Shown piece by piece: positions 45,589 through 53,917 of a stretch of DNA of 64,000 bases. Positions within the stretch are counted from its first letter, which is position 1. Every line of letters starts with the position of its first letter. The stretch comes from Sphingomonas donggukensis (GTDB lineage: Bacteria; Pseudomonadota; Alphaproteobacteria; Sphingomonadales; Sphingomonadaceae): contig NZ_CP098401.1 in NCBI RefSeq assembly GCF_023674425.1, forward strand, positions 124,001 to 188,000, in the 5' to 3' direction. A program made the translations under genes and the position numbers. A model generated the notes under the pieces. The model made no database searches. It was not told the DNA's origin and saw only the letters and a program-made list of their open reading frames with translations.

Positions 45589-46595
45589 TCGTCCTCGTCC
45601 TCGAATCCGACGAGATCGAGCGCCCGCGCCTTGATCTGGCGCATCGCGCACCAGTGGACCAGCGCGTCCTCGCGCCCGTGCGTCACCCAGACCTCGCGCG
45701 GGGATAGTTCGCGGATCGTGGTCGTCAGCTCGTCCCAGTCGGCGTGGTCCGACAGGATGATCGGCAGTTCGACCCCGCGCTGCACCGCGCGCTGGCGCAC
45801 CGTCATCCACCCGCTGGCCATCGCCGTGATCGGGTCGGGCAAGCGGCGTGACCAGCGATCGGCGAGCGCGCCGGGCGGGGCGATCACGACGCGGCCCTGC
45901 ATCTCGGCCTTGCTCGCCTCGGTCGCGGGGCGCAGTTCGCCCAGATCGACGCCGTGATCGACGTACAGGTCGCACAGCCGCTGCAATGCGCCGTGCAGAT
46001 AGATCGGATCGTCGAACCCCATCACGCGCAGCTCGCGGATCACCCGCTGCGCCTTGCCTAGCGCATAGGCGCCGACCAGCACGCACCGCGTCGGATTGGC
46101 GCGCAGCGCGGCGAGCAGCTTGTCCATCTCGTCATGCGTCTCGGGATGGCGAAACACGGGTAGGCCAAACGTCGCCTCGGTCACGAATACGTCGCACTTC
46201 ACCGGCTCGAACCGCGCGCACGTGGGATCCTCGCGGCGCTTATAGTCGCCCGACACGACGATCCGTTCGCCGCGATGGTCGAGCACGATCTGCGCCGATC
46301 CAAGCACATGGCCGGCCGGCACGAAGCTGACCTCGATTTCTCCGCCCGGGCCCTCCAGCGTCAGCGATTCGCCATACGCCACGGGCCGCCCGTTCTGCGT
46401 GCCATAGCGCACGTCCATGATCGCGAGCGTCTCGGGCGTCGCCCACACCTTGTCATGGCCGCCGCGCGCGTGGTCGGCATGACCATGCGTCACCAGCGCA
46501 CGCGACACCGGGCGCGACGGGTCGATCCACGCATCGACTGCGGGCAGATAGATACCGTGCGGGTGCGGCTCCACCCAGTCGCCGAGGCGTGGCAT
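45585..46595 (-). CDS. Ligase-associated MBL exonuclease
   Basis: A 336-residue metallo-beta-lactamase-fold exonuclease (TIGR04122-like). The metal-binding motif is THGHADHARGG; further residues are in AGHVLGSAQIVL, VVSGDYKRREDP and LSDHADWDEL. It is the DNA 3'/5'-processing partner of the ATP-dependent ligase and the Lhr-type helicase. It is on the minus strand, about 550 bp from the helicase on the plus strand, and the two are divergent. The ligase lies 10 kb away. No unusual residue changes were noticed. Confidence 0.92.
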   Translation of the reverse strand: MPRLGDWVEPHPHGIYLPAVDAWIDPSRPVSRALVTHGHADHARGGHDKVWATPETLAIMDVRYGTQNGRPVAYGESLTLEGPGGEIEVSFVPAGHVLGSAQIVLDHRGERIVVSGDYKRREDPTCARFEPVKCDVFVTEATFGLPVFRHPETHDEMDKLLAALRANPTRCVLVGAYALGKAQRVIRELRVMGFDDPIYLHGALQRLCDLYVDHGVDLGELRPATEASKAEMQGRVVIAPPGALADRWSRRLPDPITAMASGWMTVRQRAVQRGVELPIILSDHADWDELTTTIRELSPREVWVTHGREDALVHWCAMRQIKARALDLVGFEDEDD

Positions 46596-47147
46596 CCACC
46601 CTATATGGGCGGGATGCGCGAAGGTTCCACGGGCTCATCGCGCGGCCAAGCGGGCCACGGGGGTGACGGTATCGTTTCAAACGTCGACTGACGGGAAGCG
46701 CCCCAATTGCGGACGTCCAATACCTGCTGCTATTCGATCAGTAGGGGGCAGTCTCAAAGCGGGGGAACGCTGATGTTGTCGCAACTCGGCGGTTTGGCGG
46801 GAATAGCTTACTGCCTTTTTCTCACCTTGTTCCGATGGCCTGTCCTGACTGCAAGATATGGTGTTCTCAGCCTTTACTGGTGGGTGCTGGCTGTCACGAT
46901 CGCAGGGTCCCTTTTTGGATTTGTGACTGATATTGCAATCTGGGCTATCCGATACGCGTTCTGGCTAGCGTCGGCTTTGTAGTGCGCGTGCGCCGGAACG
47001 ACATGCGCTTTCCACCCAATAACCGCCATCACAGCAGAGCCTGCGGATTGAGCAGCGGCCAGTCAGCAGTCTGACAGTGGCAATGAACGCTGGGAAAGCT
47101 CTACTATCGCTGGATTGCTGCGTCGCTAGTCACCATATCCCGGCACA
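46596..47147. other. AT-richer intergenic insert in the repair module
   Basis: This stretch between the exonuclease and helicase genes has visibly lower GC and unusual codons from about 46,690 to 47,140. The only credible gene in it is a small membrane protein (46773-46982). No repeats, tRNA or integrase were seen; 46983-47147 shows no gene. Confidence 0.6.
46773..46982 (+). CDS. Small hydrophobic protein, function unknown
   Basis: A 69-residue protein, mostly hydrophobic with two or three membrane helices (LGGLAGIAYCLFLTLF and LYWWVLAVTIAGSLFGF) and aromatic residues. A GGGGGAA site lies 6 bases upstream of ATG 46773. Codon use and GC are unlike the surrounding genes, which suggests transfer from another genome. 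No family is recognised; it could be a toxin, inhibitor or membrane accessory. An upstream ATG (46707) in frame would add 22 residues without a ribosome site. Confidence 0.4.
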   Translation: MLSQLGGLAGIAYCLFLTLFRWPVLTARYGVLSLYWWVLAVTIAGSLFGFVTDIAIWAIRYAFWLASAL

Positions 47148-49565
47148 TTGACCGACGCGCCCGCCCTTCCAGATGTCCTCACCGACTGGTTCGCCACGCG
47201 TGGCTGGTCGCCGCGGCGGCATCAGCTGGAGATGCTCGATGCCGGGCTGGCGGGCGAGCACGCGCTGCTCGTCGCCCCGACAGGCGCGGGCAAGACGCTG
47301 TCGGGGTTCCTGCCGACGCTGGTCGACCTGATCGCGCGACCGCACGCCGGGCTCCACACGCTCTACGTCTCGCCGCTGAAGGCGCTGGCGGTCGATGTGC
47401 AGCGCAACCTGATGACCCCGATCGAGCAGATGGGCCTGTCGATCACCGTCGAGGCGCGGAGCGGCGACACGCCCTCCGACCGCAAGGCACGCCAGCGCGC
47501 GCGGCCGCCCAATATCCTGCTGACCACGCCCGAATCGCTCAGCTTGTTGTTGAGCTACCCGGAAAGCGAAACGCTGTTCGCGGGGCTGAAGACGATCGTC
47601 ATCGACGAGGTCCACGCCTTTGCCACCGGCAAGCGCGGCGATCTGCTCGCGCTGGCGCTCGCGCGGTTGCAGCGGATCAACCCGGACCTGCGCCGCGTCG
47701 CGCTGTCGGCGACGGTCGCCGATCCCGACGGCTACCGCGCGTGGCTGTCGCCCTTTGGTGACATCGACGCGGTGCGGCTGGTGCGCGGCGAGAAGGGTGC
47801 CGACCCCGACGTCGCGATCCTGTTGCCGCAGGGGCGGGTGCCGTGGTCGGGCCATTCCGGACGCTACGCCGCGCCGCAGGTGATGGCGGAGATCGAGACG
47901 CACCGCACCACGCTCGTATTCTGCAACACCCGCAGCCTCGCCGAACTTATCTTCCAGGATCTGTGGAAGGAGAACCGCCTCGCGCTGCCGATCGGTATCC
48001 ACCACGGCAGCCTGTCGAAGGAGGCACGGCGCAAGGTCGAGCAAGCCATGGCCGACGGCAAGCTGCGCGCGTTGGTCGCCACCGCCAGCCTCGATCTGGG
48101 CGTCGACTGGGGCGACGTCGACTGCGTGATCCAGATGGGCGCACCCAAGGGATCGAGCCGCATGCTCCAGCGCATCGGCCGCGCGAACCACCGGCTGGAC
48201 GAGGCGTCGGAAGCGGTGATCGTCCCCGGCAACCGCTTCGAATATCTGGAGGCGCAGGCGGCGCTCGATGCGGTCGAAGCGGGGGAACTCGACCCCGACA
48301 TCTTCCGCCCCGGCAGCCTCGACGTGCTGGCGCAGCACATCATGGCGCTCGCCTGCGCGGCGCCGTTCACCGCCGAGGCGCTGCTGGACGAAGTGCGCGC
48401 CGCGCTCCCCTATTCGGCGCTGACCGCGGAGACGTTCGACCGCGTCCTGAACTTCATCGCCGACGGCGGCTATGCTCTGCGCGCCTACGACAAGTTCAAG
48501 CGGCTGACGCAAGGGGGCGACGGCCTCTGGCGGGTCAGCCACCCGAAATTCATCGGCCAGCACCGCCTGAACGCCGGGATCATCGTCGATGCCATTACGC
48601 TTGACGTGCGCTTCAAGAACGGGCGCAAGCTCGGCACGGTCGAAGAGGGGTTTGCGTCCACCCTCACCCCCGGCGATACCTTCTTCTTCTCGGGGTTGAG
48701 CCTTGAGGTCGAGCGGATGGACACGTCCGACCTGATCGTCCGCGCCACCACGCGGCCCGCGCGCATTCCTACCTATGTCGGCACGCGAATGGCGCTGTCC
48801 ACCAACCTCGCCCACCGCGTCCGCAGCTTCCTGTTCGATCGCAGCCAGTGGCGGCGCTTCCCGGCGGACGTTCGCGAATGGCTGGAGGTTCAGGATCGCC
48901 GCTCCGTGCTCCCCGCGCCCGACCAGTTGCTGGTCGAGACGTTCGAGCGCGAGGGGCGGCATTACATGGTCGCCTATAGTTTCGAGGGGTGGAACGCGCA
49001 CCAGTCGCTCGGTATGCTCATCACCCGGCGGATGGAAGCGCTGGGGCTGAAGCCGATCGGCTTCGTGTCGAACGACTATGCGCTCGCGGTCTATGGCCTG
49101 GAGCCGATCGACGACCCGCAGGCGTTGTTCTCGCCCGACATCCTCGAACATGAATTCGTCGAGTGGGTGCAGGGCTCGGCGCTCCTGAAGCGCGCGTTCC
49201 GCGAGGTCGCGGTGATCGGCGGCCTGGTCGAGCGCCAGCATCCCGGCAAGCGCAAGACCGGACGGCAGGTCACCTTTTCCACCGACCTGATCTATGACGT
49301 GCTGCGCCGCTACGAACCCGGCCATCTGCTGCTCCAAGCTGCGTGGGATGACGCCCGCGCGCGAATGACCGACGTCGGGCGGCTCGCCGACCTGCTCGAC
49401 CGGGCGCAGGATACGATGGTGCACGCACGCCTCGACCGGATCAGCCCGCTCGCCGTGCCGGTGCTGGTCTTGATCGGGCGCGAAAGCGTCGCGCAGTCGG
49501 GCGCGGACGACGTGCTGCTGGCCGAGGCCGAGCTGCTGGCGGCAGAGGCGATGCAGCCCGATTGA
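47148..49565 (+). CDS. Ligase-associated DEXH-box helicase (Lhr-Core)
   Basis: An 805-residue superfamily 2 helicase of the Lhr-Core type (TIGR04121-like). Motif I APTGAGKTLSGF, motif Ia SPLKALAVDV, motif II DEVHAF, motif III ALSATVAD, motif V-like DWGDVDCV and motif VI RIGRANHRLDE are present, followed by winged-helix and Lhr C-terminal regions. It unwinds or translocates on DNA with ATP. The start is TTG at 47148 in a weak context, immediately downstream of an AT-richer insert, so the promoter may have been supplied or altered by the insert. Partners are ligase, exonuclease and PdeM. Confidence 0.93.
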   Translation: MTDAPALPDVLTDWFATRGWSPRRHQLEMLDAGLAGEHALLVAPTGAGKTLSGFLPTLVDLIARPHAGLHTLYVSPLKALAVDVQRNLMTPIEQMGLSITVEARSGDTPSDRKARQRARPPNILLTTPESLSLLLSYPESETLFAGLKTIVIDEVHAFATGKRGDLLALALARLQRINPDLRRVALSATVADPDGYRAWLSPFGDIDAVRLVRGEKGADPDVAILLPQGRVPWSGHSGRYAAPQVMAEIETHRTTLVFCNTRSLAELIFQDLWKENRLALPIGIHHGSLSKEARRKVEQAMADGKLRALVATASLDLGVDWGDVDCVIQMGAPKGSSRMLQRIGRANHRLDEASEAVIVPGNRFEYLEAQAALDAVEAGELDPDIFRPGSLDVLAQHIMALACAAPFTAEALLDEVRAALPYSALTAETFDRVLNFIADGGYALRAYDKFKRLTQGGDGLWRVSHPKFIGQHRLNAGIIVDAITLDVRFKNGRKLGTVEEGFASTLTPGDTFFFSGLSLEVERMDTSDLIVRATTRPARIPTYVGTRMALSTNLAHRVRSFLFDRSQWRRFPADVREWLEVQDRRSVLPAPDQLLVETFEREGRHYMVAYSFEGWNAHQSLGMLITRRMEALGLKPIGFVSNDYALAVYGLEPIDDPQALFSPDILEHEFVEWVQGSALLKRAFREVAVIGGLVERQHPGKRKTGRQVTFSTDLIYDVLRRYEPGHLLLQAAWDDARARMTDVGRLADLLDRAQDTMVHARLDRISPLAVPVLVLIGRESVAQSGADDVLLAEAELLAAEAMQPD

Positions 49566-49607
49566 TCGCGCTTGCGCGACGGGCGGTAGAGGCATAGCCT
49601 CCATGCC

Positions 49608-50585
49608 ATGATGTCGGGGGTGTATCCGTCCCTGCTCGCTTTGGCCCTGATGATCCCGGGGGCTGCCGCCGTGCCGCAGGACGCACCGCCTGCACCGCCC
49701 GCGCCCCCCGCCGACGAAGCCAGCGTGGCGATGACCGAGGTCGCCGAACGCATGACCGTGCCGGTGCGCATCGCCGATGCCGGTCCGTATCGGTTCGTCA
49801 TCGACACCGGATCGGAACGCACCGTGATCTCGCGCCAGCTCGCCCACCGGCTCGGCCTGCCCGCGGGGCGCGACGTGACGGTGGTGGCGATGAGCGGATC
49901 GACGCGGGAGGCGACCGTGATGATCCCGTCGCTGCGCCTGTCGAGCGTGCCCAGCATCGGCGTCATCCAGGCGCCGGCGCTGGATGCCGGGCATCTGGGC
50001 GGCATGGGGCTGCTCGGCATCGACACGCTGCAGGCCCACCGGATCACGATCGATTTCGATACCGGCACGATGGCGGTCGCGCCGTCGGTCAAGCGCCGGC
50101 AGACCGAGCCCAACCGCGGCGACGAGGTCGTGGTGCGCGCGAAGAGCCTGTTCGGCCAGCTGATCGTCACCGACGCCGACGTCGATGGCCGCGCCGTGCG
50201 CGTCGTGCTCGATACCGGGTCGCCGATCAGCGTCGGCAACGTCGCGCTGCAGAAGCTGATGCGCCGCTATACCAGCCGGTTCGAACCGCTGACGATGACC
50301 AGCGCGACCGGCGGCATCGTCCAGACCCAATATGCCCACGCCGGGCGCCTGCGCGTCGGCGGCATCGCGTTCCAGGACATGCCGATCGCCTTTGCCGACG
50401 TACCGCCCTTCCATCGCTTCGGGCTGGAGAAGCGGCCGGCGATGCTGCTCGGCATGAACGCGCTGAAGATGTTCCGCCGCGTCCAGATCGATTTCCCCAA
50501 CCGCGAAGTCCGCTTCCTCCTGCCGCGCAACGTCGATCGCAGCCGCGCCTGCCAGACCAGCATCAACGGCGCGTGCATGGGCTGA
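49608..50585 (+). CDS. Exported aspartic protease with two retropepsin motifs
   Basis: A 325-residue protein with a signal peptide ending PGAAAVPQ and a Pro-rich linker. Two retropepsin-like half-domains follow: catalytic Asp66 in FVIDTGSERT and Asp204 in VVLDTGSPIS. Retropepsins usually have one such half and work as homodimers; here both halves are in one chain, like eukaryotic pepsins. Both DTG triads are intact, so an active protease, likely periplasmic, is plausible. Its substrates are unknown. It is near the M20 peptidase gene but with its own leader. Confidence 0.87.
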   Translation: MMSGVYPSLLALALMIPGAAAVPQDAPPAPPAPPADEASVAMTEVAERMTVPVRIADAGPYRFVIDTGSERTVISRQLAHRLGLPAGRDVTVVAMSGSTREATVMIPSLRLSSVPSIGVIQAPALDAGHLGGMGLLGIDTLQAHRITIDFDTGTMAVAPSVKRRQTEPNRGDEVVVRAKSLFGQLIVTDADVDGRAVRVVLDTGSPISVGNVALQKLMRRYTSRFEPLTMTSATGGIVQTQYAHAGRLRVGGIAFQDMPIAFADVPPFHRFGLEKRPAMLLGMNALKMFRRVQIDFPNREVRFLLPRNVDRSRACQTSINGACMG

Positions 50586-50662
50586 CGCGGCGCACGGGGC
50601 GACTGGCTTCCCCGCCCGCACGATCGCGGCTAGCGTGGGCGCGACGATAGGGGGAACTGGCG

Positions 50663-52066
50663 ATGAAGATGGGTGTGCTGGGCGCGGTTGCGGCGCTTGC
50701 GGTGTCGGTGTCTCCCGCGGCGGCGCAGGACCGGCCCGACCAGAAGGCGTTCTTTGGCCTGTACAAGGAACTGGTCGAGACCAACACCGTCGTGAACGTC
50801 GGCAGTTGTACGAAGGCCGCGGCACAGATCGCGACGCGGATGAAGGCGGCCGGCTTCGCCGATGCCGAGCTGACGTCCTTCGCCGTGCCCGAACACCCCG
50901 AGGACGGCGGCCTGGTCGTCGTCATGGCCGGCAGCGACGCGCGCGCGAAGCCGATGCTGCTGCTCGGCCACATCGACGTCGTCGCCGCCAAGCGCGAGGA
51001 CTGGGCGCGCGATCCGTTCAAGCTGGTCGAGGAGGGCGGCTATTATTATGGCCGCGGCACTATCGACGACAAGGCGCAGTCGGCGATCTGGGCTGATACG
51101 CTGATCCGGCTGCGCCAGTCGGGCTTCAAGCCCCGGCGCACGATCAAGCTGGCGCTGACCTGTGGTGAGGAAACCACCTTCGCCTTCAACGGCGCCGAGT
51201 GGCTGGCGAAAAACAAGCCCGACCTGATCGCCGCCGAATTCGCCTTCAACGAGGGCGGCGGCGGGCGGCTGGACGAGAGCGGAAAGCGCCAGATCCTGTC
51301 GCTCCAGGTCGGTGAAAAGGCCGCGCAGAACTATACCTTCGTCGCGACCAACCCCGGCGGCCACAGCTCGCAACCGGTGCCCGACAATGCCATCTACGAG
51401 CTGATGGACGCGGTCGAGAAGGTGCGTGGCTACAGCTTCCCGGTGAAGTTCAACGATACCACGCGCGTGTTCTTCACGAAGATGGCGGGGACGGTGCCCG
51501 CGGCAACCGGCGACGCGATGCGGCGCCTGCTCGCCGACCCGACCGACGCCGCCGCCGCAGCGATCGTCAGCCGGGACAAGGCGGCGAACTCGACGCTGCG
51601 CACCACCTGCGTCGCCACGCTGCTGGCGGCGGGCCATGCCGAAAACGCACTGCCTCAGCGCGCCACCGCCAACGTCAACTGCCGCATCTTCCCCGGCGAA
51701 AGCGTCGACCAGACACTCGCCAAGCTTCAGGAACTCGCCGGGCCCAAGGTGAAGGTGACCGCCAACCAGCCGGTCCGCCCGACCGGACTGCCGGTGCCGC
51801 TCGACCCGAAGATCGTGAAGCCGATCGAGACGCTGGCCGCCAAGCATTTCCCGGGCATCCCCGTCCTCCCGACGATGTCGACCGGCGCCACCGACGGCAT
51901 CTTCCTCGAGGCGATCGGCATCCCGGTGTACGGCGTGCCCGGCACCTTCGTCGACCCGAACATGAGCGGCGTCCACGGCCTGAACGAGCGCATCCTGGTG
52001 AAGTCGCTGTACGACAGCCGCGACTATCTGTTTGACCTGGTGAAGCTGTTCGCCACCGCGAAGTAG
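50663..52066 (+). CDS. Exported M20/M28-type zinc metallopeptidase
   Basis: A 467-residue carboxypeptidase/dipeptidase-type enzyme with signal peptide ending SVSPAAAQD. Zinc-binding residues are seen in LLLGHIDVVAAKREDW and YYYGRGTIDDKAQ, the catalytic acid in CGEETTFAFN, then the dimerisation insertion and NEGGGGRLDESG. Family members hydrolyse peptides or acylated amino acids in the periplasm. It follows the aspartic protease by 77 bp on the same strand, which may reflect joint peptide digestion. Substrate specificity cannot be read from sequence. Confidence 0.92.
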   Translation: MKMGVLGAVAALAVSVSPAAAQDRPDQKAFFGLYKELVETNTVVNVGSCTKAAAQIATRMKAAGFADAELTSFAVPEHPEDGGLVVVMAGSDARAKPMLLLGHIDVVAAKREDWARDPFKLVEEGGYYYGRGTIDDKAQSAIWADTLIRLRQSGFKPRRTIKLALTCGEETTFAFNGAEWLAKNKPDLIAAEFAFNEGGGGRLDESGKRQILSLQVGEKAAQNYTFVATNPGGHSSQPVPDNAIYELMDAVEKVRGYSFPVKFNDTTRVFFTKMAGTVPAATGDAMRRLLADPTDAAAAAIVSRDKAANSTLRTTCVATLLAAGHAENALPQRATANVNCRIFPGESVDQTLAKLQELAGPKVKVTANQPVRPTGLPVPLDPKIVKPIETLAAKHFPGIPVLPTMSTGATDGIFLEAIGIPVYGVPGTFVDPNMSGVHGLNERILVKSLYDSRDYLFDLVKLFATAK

Positions 52067-52079
52067 CGCGCGCGTCGTG

Positions 52080-52151
52080 CTCCCGCGCAGGCGGGAGTCC
52101 AGGGTTACGAAGTGCGACGCCCGCCGCCCTGGACTCCCGCCTGCGCGGGAG
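52080..52151. repeat. Palindromic repeat, family C
   Basis: A perfect 25-bp inverted repeat. CTCCCGCGCAGGCGGGAGTC (first 20 of 25, 52080-52104) is complementary to the arm at 52127-52151, with a 22-bp spacer. It occurs once in this window. Confidence 0.92.
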
Positions 52152-52181
52152 GACCGGTGCGATTAGGATCAGCTAGTACCG

Positions 52182-52276
52182 CCCCGGCGAAGGCCGGGGC
52201 CCAGGTGCGGGACAGCGGCGACGTGCGGCGCGCCCGATTACCCTTCCGCTTAACTGGACCCCGGCCTTCGGCGGGG
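52182..52276. repeat. Palindromic repeat, family B copy 2
   Basis: The left arm CCCCGGCGAAGGCCGGGGCC onward (52182) repeats the copy at 25137. The right arm (52253-52276) carries a few mismatches and the spacer is longer. A decayed copy of the same element. Confidence 0.82.
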
Positions 52277-52431
52277 AGGATGCTTGTTGAAAAGCGCTCC
52301 AGGTCGAATTCGTGCGTTCACCTGAGCCCGAGCACAGAGCACGCGGCGCGGACGCCGAGCGAATCCACCTCCGCAGCATCCCTACGCCATAACCCGTTGA
52401 TCTGCGGACTCTGTCGCGTCATAGCGCGGCC

Positions 52432-53100
52432 ATGGTTCCGTTTTCGTTCGCAGGCCACGACCTCGCCGCGCTCCGTGAAGGGGCGCTGTACTGGCCGGCG
52501 CGGCGCGCGTTGCTGGTGGCGGACCTGCATTTCGAGAAAGCGAGCTGGTTCGCGCGGCTCGGCCAGCATTTGCCGCCCTATGATTCGATAGCGACCCTTG
52601 ATGCGCTCACCGCCCTCGTCCACCGCTGCGCACCCGAGGAAATCTGGTGCCTGGGGGACAGTTTCCACGATTCGAAGGGCTGCGAACGCTTGCCCGACCG
52701 TGCGCAGGCGATGCTGCGCGCGCTGACGTCGGCGACGCGCTGGACGTGGATCACCGGCAACCACGACGCGCATTTCGTCGATCATTGCGGCGGCACGATC
52801 GTCGACGAAGTGGTGGTCGACGGCCTGGTGCTGCGCCACGAAGCCGACCGCCAAGATCCGCGGCCCGAGCTGTCCGGCCACTTCCACCCGAAGCTGCGCG
52901 TGCGCGTGCGCGGCAAGCAGGTCGCGCGCCGCTGCTTCGTCGCCACGGCGACCAAGCTGATCCTGCCCGCCTTCGGCTCGCTGACCGGTGGGCTCGACGC
53001 CGGCCATCCGGAAATCGTTCGGGCGGTCGGCGGGCAGGGTGCCGCAGAAGCGCTGATCGCGCTCGACGATCGGCTGTTGCGGTTTCCGCTCGCGGCCTGA
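52432..53100 (+). CDS. pdeM: Ligase-associated phosphoesterase PdeM
   Basis: A 222-residue calcineurin-like metallophosphoesterase. Motifs: DLHFEKASW, LGDSFHD, TGNHDAHF and SGHFHPK. These give the two-metal site of DNA phosphodiesterase/endonucleases. The family (TIGR04123-like) belongs with the Lhr-Core helicase, MBL exonuclease and ATP ligase. Here it is on the plus strand, separated from the helicase by protease genes and repeats. The start is ATG 52432; no strong RBS was noted. Confidence 0.9.
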   Translation: MVPFSFAGHDLAALREGALYWPARRALLVADLHFEKASWFARLGQHLPPYDSIATLDALTALVHRCAPEEIWCLGDSFHDSKGCERLPDRAQAMLRALTSATRWTWITGNHDAHFVDHCGGTIVDEVVVDGLVLRHEADRQDPRPELSGHFHPKLRVRVRGKQVARRCFVATATKLILPAFGSLTGGLDAGHPEIVRAVGGQGAAEALIALDDRLLRFPLAA

Positions 53101-53172
53101 CCCCGCGCCACAGCGCCGCCATGATTGGCCGTCAGACCAGCGACTTCGACCGGTTTTCGAAGGGGGTTTCGC

Positions 53173-53871
53173 TTGCGTTCACGCTACCCGGGCATCGCGC
53201 TTGCCACGATCCTGACCCTCGCCGCTGCGGCCCCCGCCCACGCCGATGAGTTGCAGGCGCAAATCGTCGCCGGCGCTCGCGCCACGCGCGCCGACGCCTA
53301 TGCCTTCCGGCGCACGCTGACGATCGAGCGCACCGGCGCCGCGCGCAAGACCATCGTCGAAAGCTACGACCCGCGCCGTCCCGCCGGCCGGCAATGGCTG
53401 CTCGCCAGCATCGACGGACGCGCGCCGACCGCGAAGGAAGCCGCCGACGCCGCCAAGGCGAAGCGCGGGTCCACGCCCTCCTACGGCGAACTCGCCAAAT
53501 GGATCGGCGCGCCCGCGACCCGCAGCGACGCGGGCGCCGGCTATGTCGCCTATCGCTACGCCAGCCTGCCCAAGGGGACGATCAAGCTCGGCTCGCACGA
53601 TGCCTCAGCCGACACGCGCGCGGAGGTGCTGGTGAACGTGCAGGGCAAGGCGCCGTTCGTCGAACGCATCCGCTTCACCTCGACCAAGGGCTTCCGCATG
53701 ATGCTGGTCGCCGCGGTCAAGGCGATGACCGTCACCGCCCGCTACCGCGCGATCGCCGACGGCCAGTTCGTGCCGGAGGGCTCGGCGAGCGAGCTCACCG
53801 GATCGATGATGGGCAAGGACGGCCACATGCGCACGACCGTCGCCTATTCCGATATGCAGAAGGTGCGCTGA
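53173..53871 (+). CDS. Exported hypothetical protein
   Basis: A 232-residue protein with a signal peptide (IALATILTLAAAAPAHA) and a basic mature part rich in Ala, Arg and Lys. Repeated features include TRADAYAFRRTLTIERTGAARK and AFVERIRFTSTKGF. No known domain. The start is TTG 53173, after GAAGGGGG at good spacing; a TTG at 53125 would extend the protein without a signal-peptide-like start. It is convergent with the FAA hydrolase gene across a GC hairpin. Confidence 0.75.
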   Translation: MRSRYPGIALATILTLAAAAPAHADELQAQIVAGARATRADAYAFRRTLTIERTGAARKTIVESYDPRRPAGRQWLLASIDGRAPTAKEAADAAKAKRGSTPSYGELAKWIGAPATRSDAGAGYVAYRYASLPKGTIKLGSHDASADTRAEVLVNVQGKAPFVERIRFTSTKGFRMMLVAAVKAMTVTARYRAIADGQFVPEGSASELTGSMMGKDGHMRTTVAYSDMQKVR

Positions 53872-53883
53872 GCGCCCGCGCAC

Positions 53884-53907
53884 GGGGTGCGTCGACCGGC
53901 GCACCCC
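53884..53907. terminator. Hairpin between convergent genes
   Basis: GGGGTGCG (53884-53891), 8-base loop, CGCACCCC (53900-53907), between the hypothetical gene and the FAA hydrolase. It has no U tract, so termination is only likely. Confidence 0.5.
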
Positions 53908-53917
53908 GGCGCCCGCA

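Larger units (their letters stand above)
52067..52431. other. Intergenic stretch dense in palindromic repeats
   Basis: About 365 bases before pdeM, with two palindromic repeats (family C 52080-52151 and family B copy 52182-52276). The rest, 52277-52431, shows no gene or clear promoter. Confidence 0.6.

Noticed and set aside
47130..50825. Very long minus-strand open frame opposite the helicase and protease genes
   Set aside because: It spans several genes with strong sense-strand families and has no family features; it is an artefact of codon bias.
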